50,607 nt of DNA from Treponema sp. (GTDB lineage: Bacteria; Spirochaetota; Spirochaetia; Treponematales; Breznakiellaceae): positions 1 to 50,607 of the forward strand of contig WQYB01000012.1 of NCBI GenBank assembly GCA_009781475.1, in the 5' to 3' direction. The notes below the pieces were generated by a model. The model saw only the letters and a list, made by a program, of their open reading frames with translations. It was not told the DNA's origin and did no database searches. This document shows positions 25,438-32,958 of this stretch, piece after piece. Positions within the stretch are counted from its first letter, which is position 1. Each line of letters starts with the position of its first letter. The translations under genes were made by a program, and so were the position numbers.

Positions 25438-26109
25438 ATGAGAATATTATCAATACTATTACTTGTTTTAACACTTGGTTCGTGCCAATTATTTCAAAGA
25501 AAGCCGCCAGAACCACTAAGATTTACTGTTAGAACAAATCTGGATCATGTTGAACTTGGCGAAGTAGAAATGCAAATCGATAAAAGATTCCCCAGATCCG
25601 GATTAATAAAGGTTGTTATAAAGGTTAGTTATTATCCCGAAGACGATGCTGTGTGCCTTACTTACAGATCCGATTTTTTTACATATCAGCATTTTTGGGA
25701 TTACGAAGGACGTAAGTTATTTGTAAAATCGCTTGAAACTTATAGGACAGATTTTGCAAGCCGAAACCTTCACAGTAATCAAAGAAATACAAAATCCATT
25801 TATGGAGTTACCGAAGGTTTTTTAACTTGGCAGGAGTTTAGCTTTTCATTGCGGCATCAGGCTAATATGAATATCGAATATGGTTATTTCTTTAGAGAAA
25901 GGTATCCATATTTTTCCATAAACCAAAAGCAGGCTCTTTATGAAGATAAAATTGACAGAAAAAATAACACTGCCAGTCAAGAAGTTACAATGTACTTTAC
26001 AATAGCTCAAGCTCAGGAATTAGTGGATTTAATTGATGATGCCGTACTGGAAATACATTCTATACCAAGAATTCAAAGAACACCTGAAATAAATCCTGAT
26101 TTTTATTAA
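25438..26109 (+). CDS. Predicted lipoprotein of unknown function
   Basis: A 223-residue protein with a lipoprotein signal: MRIL, a hydrophobic stretch and the lipobox LGSC with Cys16. The mature part is about 200 residues, mostly beta with many aromatic residues and a basic composition, and I do not recognise a family. The last 30 residues are helical (IAQAQELVDLIDDAV). Its 3' end overlaps the convergent glycogen synthase gene by four bases. The promoter lies immediately before the ATG without room for a Shine-Dalgarno, so it is probably translated from a leaderless message. Confidence 0.7.
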   Translation: MRILSILLLVLTLGSCQLFQRKPPEPLRFTVRTNLDHVELGEVEMQIDKRFPRSGLIKVVIKVSYYPEDDAVCLTYRSDFFTYQHFWDYEGRKLFVKSLETYRTDFASRNLHSNQRNTKSIYGVTEGFLTWQEFSFSLRHQANMNIEYGYFFRERYPYFSINQKQALYEDKIDRKNNTASQEVTMYFTIAQAQELVDLIDDAVLEIHSIPRIQRTPEINPDFY

Positions 26110-27614
26110 GCCTTTACTTTTATTCCTAGTGCCTTAAATGTGTCGTTGTACATTTCGACATATTTTAAGGCAGAGCTTTCCCATGTAAAATCTTTTGTCA
26201 TTCCGCGTTTTTGCATTTTAGTGATATCATCACGCCTGTTGTACCATGCCCAAACAGCCCAACCCACAGTGTTGTATATTGATGAAGGGTTCAGCTGCTC
26301 AAACATAAAACCAGTGCCTTCTCCGGTATCTTCGTTAAAATTTTCTACGGTATCAACAAGTCCGCCTGTACTGCGCACGATAGGAAGCGTTCCATAAGCA
26401 AGCGAATACATCTGATTTAATCCGCATGGCTCATAACGGCTTGGCATCAGGAAAAAATCCGCTCCTGCTTCAATAAGGTGGCTTAATTTTTCGCTGTAAC
26501 CGATTTTTGCTTTAAAGTTTGAAAGCCGCGAAGCAAGACTTGAAATTTCACTTTCACACCAATGTTCGCCCGAGCCGAGTATAACCATTTGAACATCCAT
26601 GTCACGGCATATTGACCAAGCTGATCCGTATGTAGGACCGAATAATTCTCCTACGCCTTTTTGATCTGTCAATCTTGTAACAATACCGATAACCGGAACA
26701 TTTGAATCCATCGGAAGACCGAATTCTTTCTGCAGCGCTTCTTTCGCTTTTGCTTTGCCTTCCATGTTTTTTACAGAATAATTTTCCGGTATGTATGTAT
26801 CTTTTTCGGGGTTCCACACAACATCATCAATTCCATTTAATATTCCCTGGTAATCTGCGCTGCGGTAGCGTAAAACCCCGTCAAGCCTGAACCCGTGCGC
26901 TTCGTGTTTTGTTTCTTCGGCATAGTTAGGTGAAACTGTGTTTATTTTGTCGGCGCTGTAAAGACCTGCTTTTAACATGTTCAGCATACTCCAGTCTTCA
27001 AAACCTGCATTGTAAAAAACATCCCATCCCAGACCTGCGTAATCAAAATTATCTTTATGGTATATACCCTGATATCCAAGGTTGTGAATGGTAAGTATCG
27101 ATATTGTATTTTCAAATTCCCCTTTGATGCCGGAAACCCTTTCTGCAAATTTTAAATATACAGGAGCCACTGCCGCAGGCCAGTCATGAGCGTGTAACAC
27201 ATCCGGATACCATTTTATTTTTCTGCAAAGCTGAAACGCAGCCTTGCAGAAAAAGATATAACGTCTTGAGTTGTCAATAAAATCGGATTCCACAGGACTT
27301 CCGTAAATGCCGTCCCTTCCGAAAAATATTTCATGATCGATAAAATAAACTTTTACCGGATTTTTTTTATCTGCTCCCGGCATATTGGTTGTGTAAACGG
27401 CGCTCCATTCTTCAATGCCGCCGCCCATCGGTGTTCCCATCGCATCAGGCAATAAAGTTAAACTGCTTCGATCTATCGGATAATAACGCGGAATGACGAT
27501 TCTTACATCGTGTCCAAGTTTTGCAAGACTTATCGAAAGAGCGGAAACAGCGTCAGCAAGACCGCCTGTTTTAGCGTAAGGAACAGCTTCGCTGGATACC
27601 ATTAATATTTTCAT
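26106..27614 (-). CDS. glgA: Glycogen synthase (ADP-glucose type, GT5)
   Basis: A 502-residue GT5 enzyme that extends alpha-1,4-glucan from ADP-glucose. The N-terminal ADP-glucose site KTGGLADAV (residues 16-24) is intact, as are HAHDWPAAVAPVYLK, TIHNLGYQG, NTVSPNYAEE and, in the C-terminal GT-B half, GIVTRLTDQKG and PSRYEPCGLNQMYSLAYGTLP with the catalytic Glu region. Its length is normal for the family. A good AAAGGAG precedes the ATG. The ACT-domain gene lies only 24 bases upstream on the same strand, so they may be cotranscribed despite unrelated roles. The GH57-like protein elsewhere in the window cannot be assumed to supply branching. Confidence 0.95.
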   Translation of the reverse strand: MKILMVSSEAVPYAKTGGLADAVSALSISLAKLGHDVRIVIPRYYPIDRSSLTLLPDAMGTPMGGGIEEWSAVYTTNMPGADKKNPVKVYFIDHEIFFGRDGIYGSPVESDFIDNSRRYIFFCKAAFQLCRKIKWYPDVLHAHDWPAAVAPVYLKFAERVSGIKGEFENTISILTIHNLGYQGIYHKDNFDYAGLGWDVFYNAGFEDWSMLNMLKAGLYSADKINTVSPNYAEETKHEAHGFRLDGVLRYRSADYQGILNGIDDVVWNPEKDTYIPENYSVKNMEGKAKAKEALQKEFGLPMDSNVPVIGIVTRLTDQKGVGELFGPTYGSAWSICRDMDVQMVILGSGEHWCESEISSLASRLSNFKAKIGYSEKLSHLIEAGADFFLMPSRYEPCGLNQMYSLAYGTLPIVRSTGGLVDTVENFNEDTGEGTGFMFEQLNPSSIYNTVGWAVWAWYNRRDDITKMQKRGMTKDFTWESSALKYVEMYNDTFKALGIKVKA

Positions 27615-27638
27615 TTATTGACTCCTTTAAATAAAAGG

Positions 27639-28055
27639 TTAAAAACTATCTGCCAGTGTATATTTTTTTTCGCTTAAGATTTTTAATCCTTTATCATGAT
27701 CCTGTAATTTAAAAATAACAACCGCTTTTCCGGCTTGACCTTCTAAAGATGCGTAAAGATATTCTATGTTAACCTGAGACTGCTGAAAAACATCCATTAA
27801 TTCTGCAAGGCTTCCCGGAACATCATCAATTTCTACAGCTACTACATCAGTTTGCCTTGTAGTAAAACCAGCTGTGTTAAGCGCTTCTATTGCTGCGTCA
27901 GTTTTATCGACTATAAGGCGTAAAATTCCAAAATCCGCAGTGTCGGCAATACTGATTGCTCTTAAGTTTATTTGTGCACCTGAAAGCGTCTTTGTAACTT
28001 CGCTTAACCTGCCGGTTGTATTTTCAAGAAATACCGATATTTGCTTTATTCCCAT
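27639..28055 (-). CDS. Tandem ACT-domain protein
   Basis: A 138-residue protein made of two ACT domains (about 1-70 and 70-138), with the Gly turns in NTTGRLSEVTKTL and DVPGSLAELMDVF. There is no catalytic domain. Free-standing tandem ACT proteins next to phenylacetate-CoA ligase are common in anaerobes and are presumed to sense an amino acid or aryl acid and act with that ligase or with an indolepyruvate oxidoreductase. The ligase gene lies 37 bases upstream on the same strand. Confidence 0.88.
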   Translation of the reverse strand: MGIKQISVFLENTTGRLSEVTKTLSGAQINLRAISIADTADFGILRLIVDKTDAAIEALNTAGFTTRQTDVVAVEIDDVPGSLAELMDVFQQSQVNIEYLYASLEGQAGKAVVIFKLQDHDKGLKILSEKKYTLADSF

Positions 28056-28092
28056 TTATATTCTCCTATTCTGGTAACAGTTAATTGTACCC

Positions 28093-29394
28093 CTATATTT
28101 TCCGGTTGTCGATGACTCTTTTTACTTTTCCGATTTCAGGGCGTACAATTGTTTTTGGTTCTACCAGTTTTACTTTTAAACCGATTTGCAGCTTACTTCT
28201 CATCACATGCTCGATACGGCTGCGCAGGTTTTCAAGACCCCTTGTCTCATCACTGAAAAGTTCTTTTTTTACTTCAACCTGAAGTTCCAGCTCGTCTAAA
28301 TGATTTTCACGGCTTATGATGATAAGATACTGCGGTTCTGTTCCTTCTATTTCGATAAGAGCTTGCTCAATCTGGCTTGGGAAAATATTTACACCTCTTA
28401 TGATAAGCATATCGTCGGTTCTTCCAAATAATCGGTGTATACGTCTTGTTGTGCGTCCGCATCCGCACGGCTCTTCGATAAGATATGTAATATCACGGGT
28501 TCTGTAGCGTAAAAGAGGTGTGCCTTCTCTTGTTAATGTTGTAAAAACAAGCTCGCCTTTTTCTCCGGCAGGTAAAACTTTTCCTGTTTCAGGATCGATA
28601 ATTTCCGGATAAAAAAGATCTTCATTAACATGAAGTCCGTTTTGCATTTCACATTCAAACGCCACACCGGGACCGATAATTTCCGTTAAGCCGTAAATAT
28701 CGTAGGCTTTCATATCGTAACGTTCTTCTATTTCCTTACGCATATTTTCGCTCCAGGCTTCCGCTCCGAAGCAGCCTTTATTAATGGGAAGTTTTTTTAT
28801 ATCGATGCCTGCTTCTGCCGCTTCTTCGGCAAGGAAAAGCGCATAAGACGGAGTACAAGTTAACATGGTTGAACCAAAATCACGCAAGATCATTAACTGC
28901 CTTTCTGTATTGCCGCTGGACATAGGAAGCACTTCAGCGCCGATTGTAATTGAACCGTAATGCACGCCTGCACCGCCTGTGAAAAGCCCGTATCCATAAC
29001 AATTTTGAACAATGTCGTCACGAGTGCAGCCGGCTCCTGATAATGTTCTTGCCATAACCTGCCGCCAAATATCAATATCTTTCATTGTATATTCGTTTAC
29101 GACCGGTTTACCTGTAGTGCCTGTACTCATGTGGACTTCTACAATTCTTTCATGAGGGCAGGCTCGAAGCCCGTGAGGATAATTTATACGCAGATCTTCT
29201 TTGGTTGTAAAGGGGAGTTTTTGCATATCTTCAATGTTATTAATATCTTTGGGAGTAATTTTTGCTTCTTCAAATTTTTGCCGGTAATATGGAACTTTAG
29301 AATATAAAGTTTCAGTTAGATTTTTTAACGATGCAAGCTGAATATTTTTTCTTGCCTTTTCTTCCATACATTCGTACTCGGGGTTGAAAATCAT
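28093..29394 (-). CDS. paaK: Phenylacetate-CoA ligase family protein
   Basis: A 433-residue member of the adenylate-forming PaaK family, which activates aryl acids such as phenylacetate to CoA thioesters using ATP. Seen are the phosphate-binding loop STGTTGKPV (about residue 94), YDIYGLTEIIGPG (about 235), YRTRDITYL and, near the C-terminus, GRTDDMLIIRGVNIFPSQIE. Its length is normal. With the tandem ACT protein it forms a unit seen in many anaerobes that ferment or excrete aromatic amino-acid products. The actual substrate is not readable. It begins 14 bases after the cyclic-nucleotide-binding gene. Confidence 0.92.
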   Translation of the reverse strand: MIFNPEYECMEEKARKNIQLASLKNLTETLYSKVPYYRQKFEEAKITPKDINNIEDMQKLPFTTKEDLRINYPHGLRACPHERIVEVHMSTGTTGKPVVNEYTMKDIDIWRQVMARTLSGAGCTRDDIVQNCYGYGLFTGGAGVHYGSITIGAEVLPMSSGNTERQLMILRDFGSTMLTCTPSYALFLAEEAAEAGIDIKKLPINKGCFGAEAWSENMRKEIEERYDMKAYDIYGLTEIIGPGVAFECEMQNGLHVNEDLFYPEIIDPETGKVLPAGEKGELVFTTLTREGTPLLRYRTRDITYLIEEPCGCGRTTRRIHRLFGRTDDMLIIRGVNIFPSQIEQALIEIEGTEPQYLIIISRENHLDELELQVEVKKELFSDETRGLENLRSRIEHVMRSKLQIGLKVKLVEPKTIVRPEIGKVKRVIDNRKI

Positions 29395-29408
29395 AATATC
29401 TCCTATAG

Positions 29409-29846
29409 TTAAACCAAAACCGGCGATGTGAGTTTTTCGTCCATCTTGCGCAAACGCCTGGAAAGGTCGCGCGCAAGATTCATTATTATCAGGGAAAAGG
29501 TTTTAACATCCAAATTGTAAATTACACGTAACGCCTTGTTGGAAATTGACATTAATGTAACAGGCGAAATTGCCTTGATCGATGCTACGGCAGGCATGAC
29601 ATCCAAAACTTCCATTTCTCCGAAAGCGTCTCCTTCGCTGAAGCGGGTAAGCTCAACATCTTTTTTAGTTATTACTACCTGTCCGTTTAATATAAAAAAG
29701 ACTTTATCGTTGGATTTTCCTTCGGTAATTATCATTTCGTTTGGAGCGTATTCTTCCTGAACCATAAGAGGAATTATGTTTTCAATTTGTTCCTCCAATA
29801 GTCCGCCGAAAAGAGAATATTTTTGCAAAGATGCCGCTTTTAACAT
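29409..29846 (-). CDS. Single-domain cyclic-nucleotide-binding (CRP/CAP effector) protein
   Basis: A 145-residue protein that is just a cNMP-binding beta-roll. ILNGQVVITKKD and FSEGDAFGEMEVLDVMPAVASI mark the phosphate-binding cassette (usual GExxLxxxxRxA), here GEMEVLDVMPAVAS with Arg replaced by Val, so binding of cyclic nucleotide may be lost or altered. A short helical tail with LSRRLRKMDEKL follows, and there is no DNA-binding domain. It could be a sensory subunit acting on another protein. It is the first gene of the group with paaK and the ACT protein. Confidence 0.8.
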   Translation of the reverse strand: MLKAASLQKYSLFGGLLEEQIENIIPLMVQEEYAPNEMIITEGKSNDKVFFILNGQVVITKKDVELTRFSEGDAFGEMEVLDVMPAVASIKAISPVTLMSISNKALRVIYNLDVKTFSLIIMNLARDLSRRLRKMDEKLTSPVLV

Positions 29847-29951
29847 AATTAAATAATATCAAAATTGAGCCTATTCGGCAAGCATATCTTGTATTTTAAA
29901 GTAGAAATATATCGAAATTATGTCAATATTTTGATAAATGGAAATATAATT

Positions 29952-31055
29952 TTAAATATTGAATTTAAAAAACATTACATCGCCGTCATTTACGACATAT
30001 TCCTTTCCTTCAAGACGGTACTTTCCGGCTTCTTTAATTTTCGCTTCAGTTCCGTATTGGAAAATATCATCGCAAGTGTATACTTCGGCTTTTATAAAAC
30101 CCTTTTCAAAATCGGTGTGAATTACGCCTGCCGCTTTTGGAGCTGTGTCTCCCGAGTGAAAAGTCCAGGCTCGGCACTCATCTTTTCCTGTTGTGAAAAA
30201 AGTGCGAAGCCCTAAAAGTTTATAAGCGCTGTGAATTAACGTTGATAAACCTGTTTCTTTCAATCCCAGATCGTCAAGGAATGCTTTTTTTTCTTCCGGG
30301 TCGTCGATACCGCAAAGGTCTGCTTCAAACTTTCCGCAAATGCTTACAGCTTCTGTTCCTTCGCTTAACGCACGTTTTTTTACAGCTTCGGTATAAGTAT
30401 TGCCGGATTTAATTCCCTGTTCATCAACATTGCAAACATAAAGCTGAGGTTTTGCGGTGATAAAATGGCAGTCATAAATTGCGGCTTTTTCTTCATCGGT
30501 TAAACCGAGGGAACGCACGGACTGCGCGTTTTCAAGCGCGGGATTAATTTTATCCAAAATGGAAAGAACAAACTCAGTCTGTTTTTTTTCCGCAGGATTT
30601 TTTAAAGTTTTTTCCGCACGCTCGCGCCGTTTGGCAAGAGTTTGCATATCAGCAAGGGCAAGCTCGATATCGATAGTTTCGATATCCGATGCCGGATCGA
30701 TTTTTTCGTTTACATGGACAACATCGCTATTTTCAAAACAGCGGACAACATGAATATAAACAGCCGCCTCGCGGATATGCGTTAGAAACTGGTTTCCCAA
30801 TCCTTCGCCTCTGGATGCGCCTTTTACCAAACCTGCGATATCGACAAATTCTACAGTCGCAGGTATTTTTCGTTCGGGTATAAAAATATCATTTAATTTA
30901 TCCAGCCGTATATCCGGTACATTTACAACGCCGACATTTGCTTTAACATTTGCAAACGGATAATTTGTTATATCGGCAGGAACACCGCACAATGCCGAAA
31001 AAATAGTTGTTTTGCCCACATTGGGAAGACCTAAAATACCGCAGTTTAACGCCAT
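29952..31055 (-). CDS. ychF: Redox/translation-associated ATPase YchF (Obg family)
   Basis: A 367-residue P-loop protein of the YchF/OLA1 branch. It has Walker A GLPNVGKTT near the N-terminus, the G3 region DIAGLVKGASRGEGLGNQFL and a C-terminal TGS domain (FFTTGKDECRAWTF, then TDFEKGFIKAEVY). YchF prefers ATP to GTP and binds ribosomes. I start at the Met in MALNCGILG because that matches the conserved N-terminus. The ORF can extend five residues upstream to 31070, with no better ribosome-binding site. Confidence 0.95.
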   Translation of the reverse strand: MALNCGILGLPNVGKTTIFSALCGVPADITNYPFANVKANVGVVNVPDIRLDKLNDIFIPERKIPATVEFVDIAGLVKGASRGEGLGNQFLTHIREAAVYIHVVRCFENSDVVHVNEKIDPASDIETIDIELALADMQTLAKRRERAEKTLKNPAEKKQTEFVLSILDKINPALENAQSVRSLGLTDEEKAAIYDCHFITAKPQLYVCNVDEQGIKSGNTYTEAVKKRALSEGTEAVSICGKFEADLCGIDDPEEKKAFLDDLGLKETGLSTLIHSAYKLLGLRTFFTTGKDECRAWTFHSGDTAPKAAGVIHTDFEKGFIKAEVYTCDDIFQYGTEAKIKEAGKYRLEGKEYVVNDGDVMFFKFNI

Positions 31056-31106
31056 GAGCAATTGTAGCATAATGAAAATTTATATACAATTAAATCATAT
31101 TAGAAT

Positions 31107-31160
31107 TTCGTGAACATACCGAAGGGATGGTTCGTGTGCGTACCGTAGGTACGATTCGTG
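31107..31160. repeat. Two tandem 24-base hairpin units with a third partial
   Basis: Units at 31107-31130 and 31131-31154 both start TTCGTG and contain a small hairpin: CATACC-GAA-GGGATG in the first and CGTACC-GTA-GGTACG in the second. TTCGTG then repeats at 31155-31160. They lie between ychF and the aldo/keto reductase and may be regulatory or a small repeat family. Confidence 0.65.
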
Positions 31161-31182
31161 GTTAAAATTTAGGAAGTATTTT

Positions 31183-32175
31183 ATGGCATATTTTGCAAAA
31201 GAAAATCGCTACGACACAATGAAATACCGCAGGTGCGGAAAAAGCGGTTTAAAGCTGCCGGAAATTTCACTCGGACTCTGGCATAACTTCGGCGATGCTG
31301 ATAGTTATAAAACGGGGTGCGAAACAGTTCTTTCTGCTTTTGACGCAGGTATTACTCATTTTGACCTTGCAAATAATTACGGACCTCCGCCAGGTTCTGC
31401 AGAAATTACTTTTGGCAAAATTTTCAAAGAAAACTTAATTCCCTATCGTGATGAAATAATTATTTCTACTAAAGCAGGTTATGACATGTGGCCGGGACCC
31501 TACGGCGAATGGGGCAGCAGAAAATATTTAATCGCAAGTTTAGACGCGAGTTTAAAACGCCTCGGACTTGATTATGTCGATATTTTTTACAGCCACCGCC
31601 CTGATCCTGATACCCCGATAGAAGAAACAATGGGAGCCTTGGCGGATATTGTAAAACAGGGTAAAGCATTATATGCCGGCATTTCAAATTATAATAGCGA
31701 ACAAAGTGCACAGGCGATTTCTGTTTTGTGTTCTTTAGGCGTGCCCTGCCTAATTCATCAGGCTAGTTATTCAATGTTAAACCGCTGGATCGAAGATGGT
31801 TTATTAAACGTATTAGAAAAAGAAGGGACAGGCTGCATTTGTTTTTCTCCTCTGGCGCAGGGTCTTTTAACAGGAAGATACCTCGACGGCTCAATTCCAA
31901 AGGATTCAAGAGCTTCCAAAGGCGGCTTTTTAAAGGTATCCGCAATTACTCCCGAACTGTTAAAAAAACTAAACGCTCTCAACGAAATTGCAAAAGAAGG
32001 CGGCAGAACCCTGTCCGCGCTTGCCATTTTGTGGATTCTGCGTGACAAACGTAATACAAGTCTGTTAATCGGCGCTAGTTCTTCTGTGCAGCTTAAAGAG
32101 AACCTGGCAGCTTTATCGCAGCAGCCGCTTTGTGCAGAGGAGTTGGATAGGATCGAGAAAATATTGAGTGCTTGA
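31183..32175 (+). CDS. Aldo/keto reductase, YghZ/Gpr type
   Basis: A 330-residue NADPH-dependent oxidoreductase with a TIM-barrel fold. The N-terminus NRYDTMKYRRCGKSGLKLPE and LGLWHNFGD match the YghZ (L-glyceraldehyde-3-phosphate reductase) subgroup. The catalytic Asp and Tyr are in FDLANNYGPPPGSAE, Lys in STKAGYDMWPGPYG and His in YSHRPD. The cofactor region GASSSVQLKENL is near the C-terminus. It detoxifies or reduces small aldehydes, with precise substrate unknown. AGGAAG precedes the ATG. The tRNA-Gly promoter overlaps its stop codon. Confidence 0.93.
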   Translation: MAYFAKENRYDTMKYRRCGKSGLKLPEISLGLWHNFGDADSYKTGCETVLSAFDAGITHFDLANNYGPPPGSAEITFGKIFKENLIPYRDEIIISTKAGYDMWPGPYGEWGSRKYLIASLDASLKRLGLDYVDIFYSHRPDPDTPIEETMGALADIVKQGKALYAGISNYNSEQSAQAISVLCSLGVPCLIHQASYSMLNRWIEDGLLNVLEKEGTGCICFSPLAQGLLTGRYLDGSIPKDSRASKGGFLKVSAITPELLKKLNALNEIAKEGGRTLSALAILWILRDKRNTSLLIGASSSVQLKENLAALSQQPLCAEELDRIEKILSA

Positions 32176-32200
32176 CATTTTTAGTAATTTTTTGTAAGGT
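32172..32200 (+). promoter_or_regulatory. Promoter of tRNA-Gly
   Basis: Perfect TTGACA (32172-32177), 17 bases, then TAAGGT (32195-32200), placing the start about five bases before the tRNA. The -35 box overlaps the aldo/keto reductase stop codon. Confidence 0.8.
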
Positions 32201-32211
32201 TAGATTTATTA

Positions 32212-32283
32212 GCGGAAGTAGCTCAGTGGTAGAGCGCGACCTTGCCAAGGTCGATGTCGCGGGTCCGACTCCCGTCTTCCGCT
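32212..32283 (+). tRNA. tRNA-Gly (anticodon GCC)
   Basis: Acceptor arms GCGGAAG and CTTCCGC pair perfectly, with discriminator U73. The D arm is GCTC-AGTGGTA-GAGC. The anticodon stem CGACC/GGTCG encloses TTGCCAA with anticodon GCC. The T arm is GCGGG-TCCGACT-CCCGT, with one G-U pair. CCA is not encoded. Confidence 0.96.
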
Positions 32284-32289
32284 TTTAAT

Positions 32290-32326
32290 GTCCAGTGTCT
32301 AAGAATTTAGATGCTGGATTTTTTTA
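32290..32326 (+). terminator. Terminator after tRNA-Gly
   Basis: TCCAGTGTCTAA and TTAGATGCTGGA form a stem with an internal mismatch and a GAAT loop, followed by seven T. It ends the tRNA transcript. The ATG at 32311 lies inside its stem, which argues against using it as the next gene's start. Confidence 0.85.
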
Positions 32327-32358
32327 TTTTTAAATATTATTGGGAAAAACATATAATA

Positions 32359-32958
32359 ATGATAGAAAAATTTGATTTGCTCAAAGAAAAGAAACTTACA
32401 GAAAATGAAAAATATGATGTTTCTATTTTTCTTAATAATGACCCCATTATAAAAGTAGAAGAATATTTTATTAAAGCAGAAAATAATAAAGAAGCCAAAT
32501 TAAAGACTTTAGACTGGATTGAAAAGATTGGGAATATTATCATTCGTAGAGATGATATTGGCGAAGTTTCTTTTAGCCGTTCAGGTGTTAAAACAAGTTT
32601 TGAACACAGGATTTACCAAAATAAGTTAGATTCACTTCCTGCAATACCGGAAGTTATAAAAAAAGGGAAAGTTATTGATATTTCCAATGACTTTGTTGGA
32701 AAACCTATCAAAAATACATTAATTACAGCTCCAATTCAAATAGGTGAAAACCGGAAAATACTTGTAGTTAGGCTAAGAATGGTAAAAGGTCAAGATAACA
32801 AGTTTTATGTTCATGATATATTTGTAATGAAGGATTTAATAAAAAATAAGGGCAACACTGTCAAAGCCGGTAGCGCAGGAAAACCTGTTGGCGAATCCAG
32901 CAAAAGTATTGCCCGTATAGATAATATAATACAAGATATCTTATCTGTCAATACATAA
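32359..32958 (+). CDS. AT-rich orphan ORF, possible nuclease-like phage or toxin-associated domain
   Basis: About 199 residues from the ATG at 32359. A longer form from 32311 would start inside the tRNA terminator. Residues 1-60 are charged and helical. The later part (about residues 70-165: a VIKKGKVIDIS strand, then ITAPIQIGENRKILVVRLRM and KFYVHDIFVMKDL) is reminiscent of the PBECR-type domains (Barnase/EndoU/ColicinE5-like) found as phage-borne or polymorphic-toxin C-termini. The match is weak and by eye only. Its base composition is clearly more AT-rich than its neighbours. Standing directly behind a tRNA with no ribosome-binding site, it may be a remnant of an acquired element. The 3' end overlaps the polymerase gene by 11 bases. 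Confidence 0.5.
   Translation: MIEKFDLLKEKKLTENEKYDVSIFLNNDPIIKVEEYFIKAENNKEAKLKTLDWIEKIGNIIIRRDDIGEVSFSRSGVKTSFEHRIYQNKLDSLPAIPEVIKKGKVIDISNDFVGKPIKNTLITAPIQIGENRKILVVRLRMVKGQDNKFYVHDIFVMKDLIKNKGNTVKAGSAGKPVGESSKSIARIDNIIQDILSVNT

Noticed and set aside
32311-32358. Start of the orphan ORF at the ATG at 32311
   Set aside because: That ATG is inside the stem of the tRNA-Gly terminator, and the 16 extra residues look like translated non-coding sequence.
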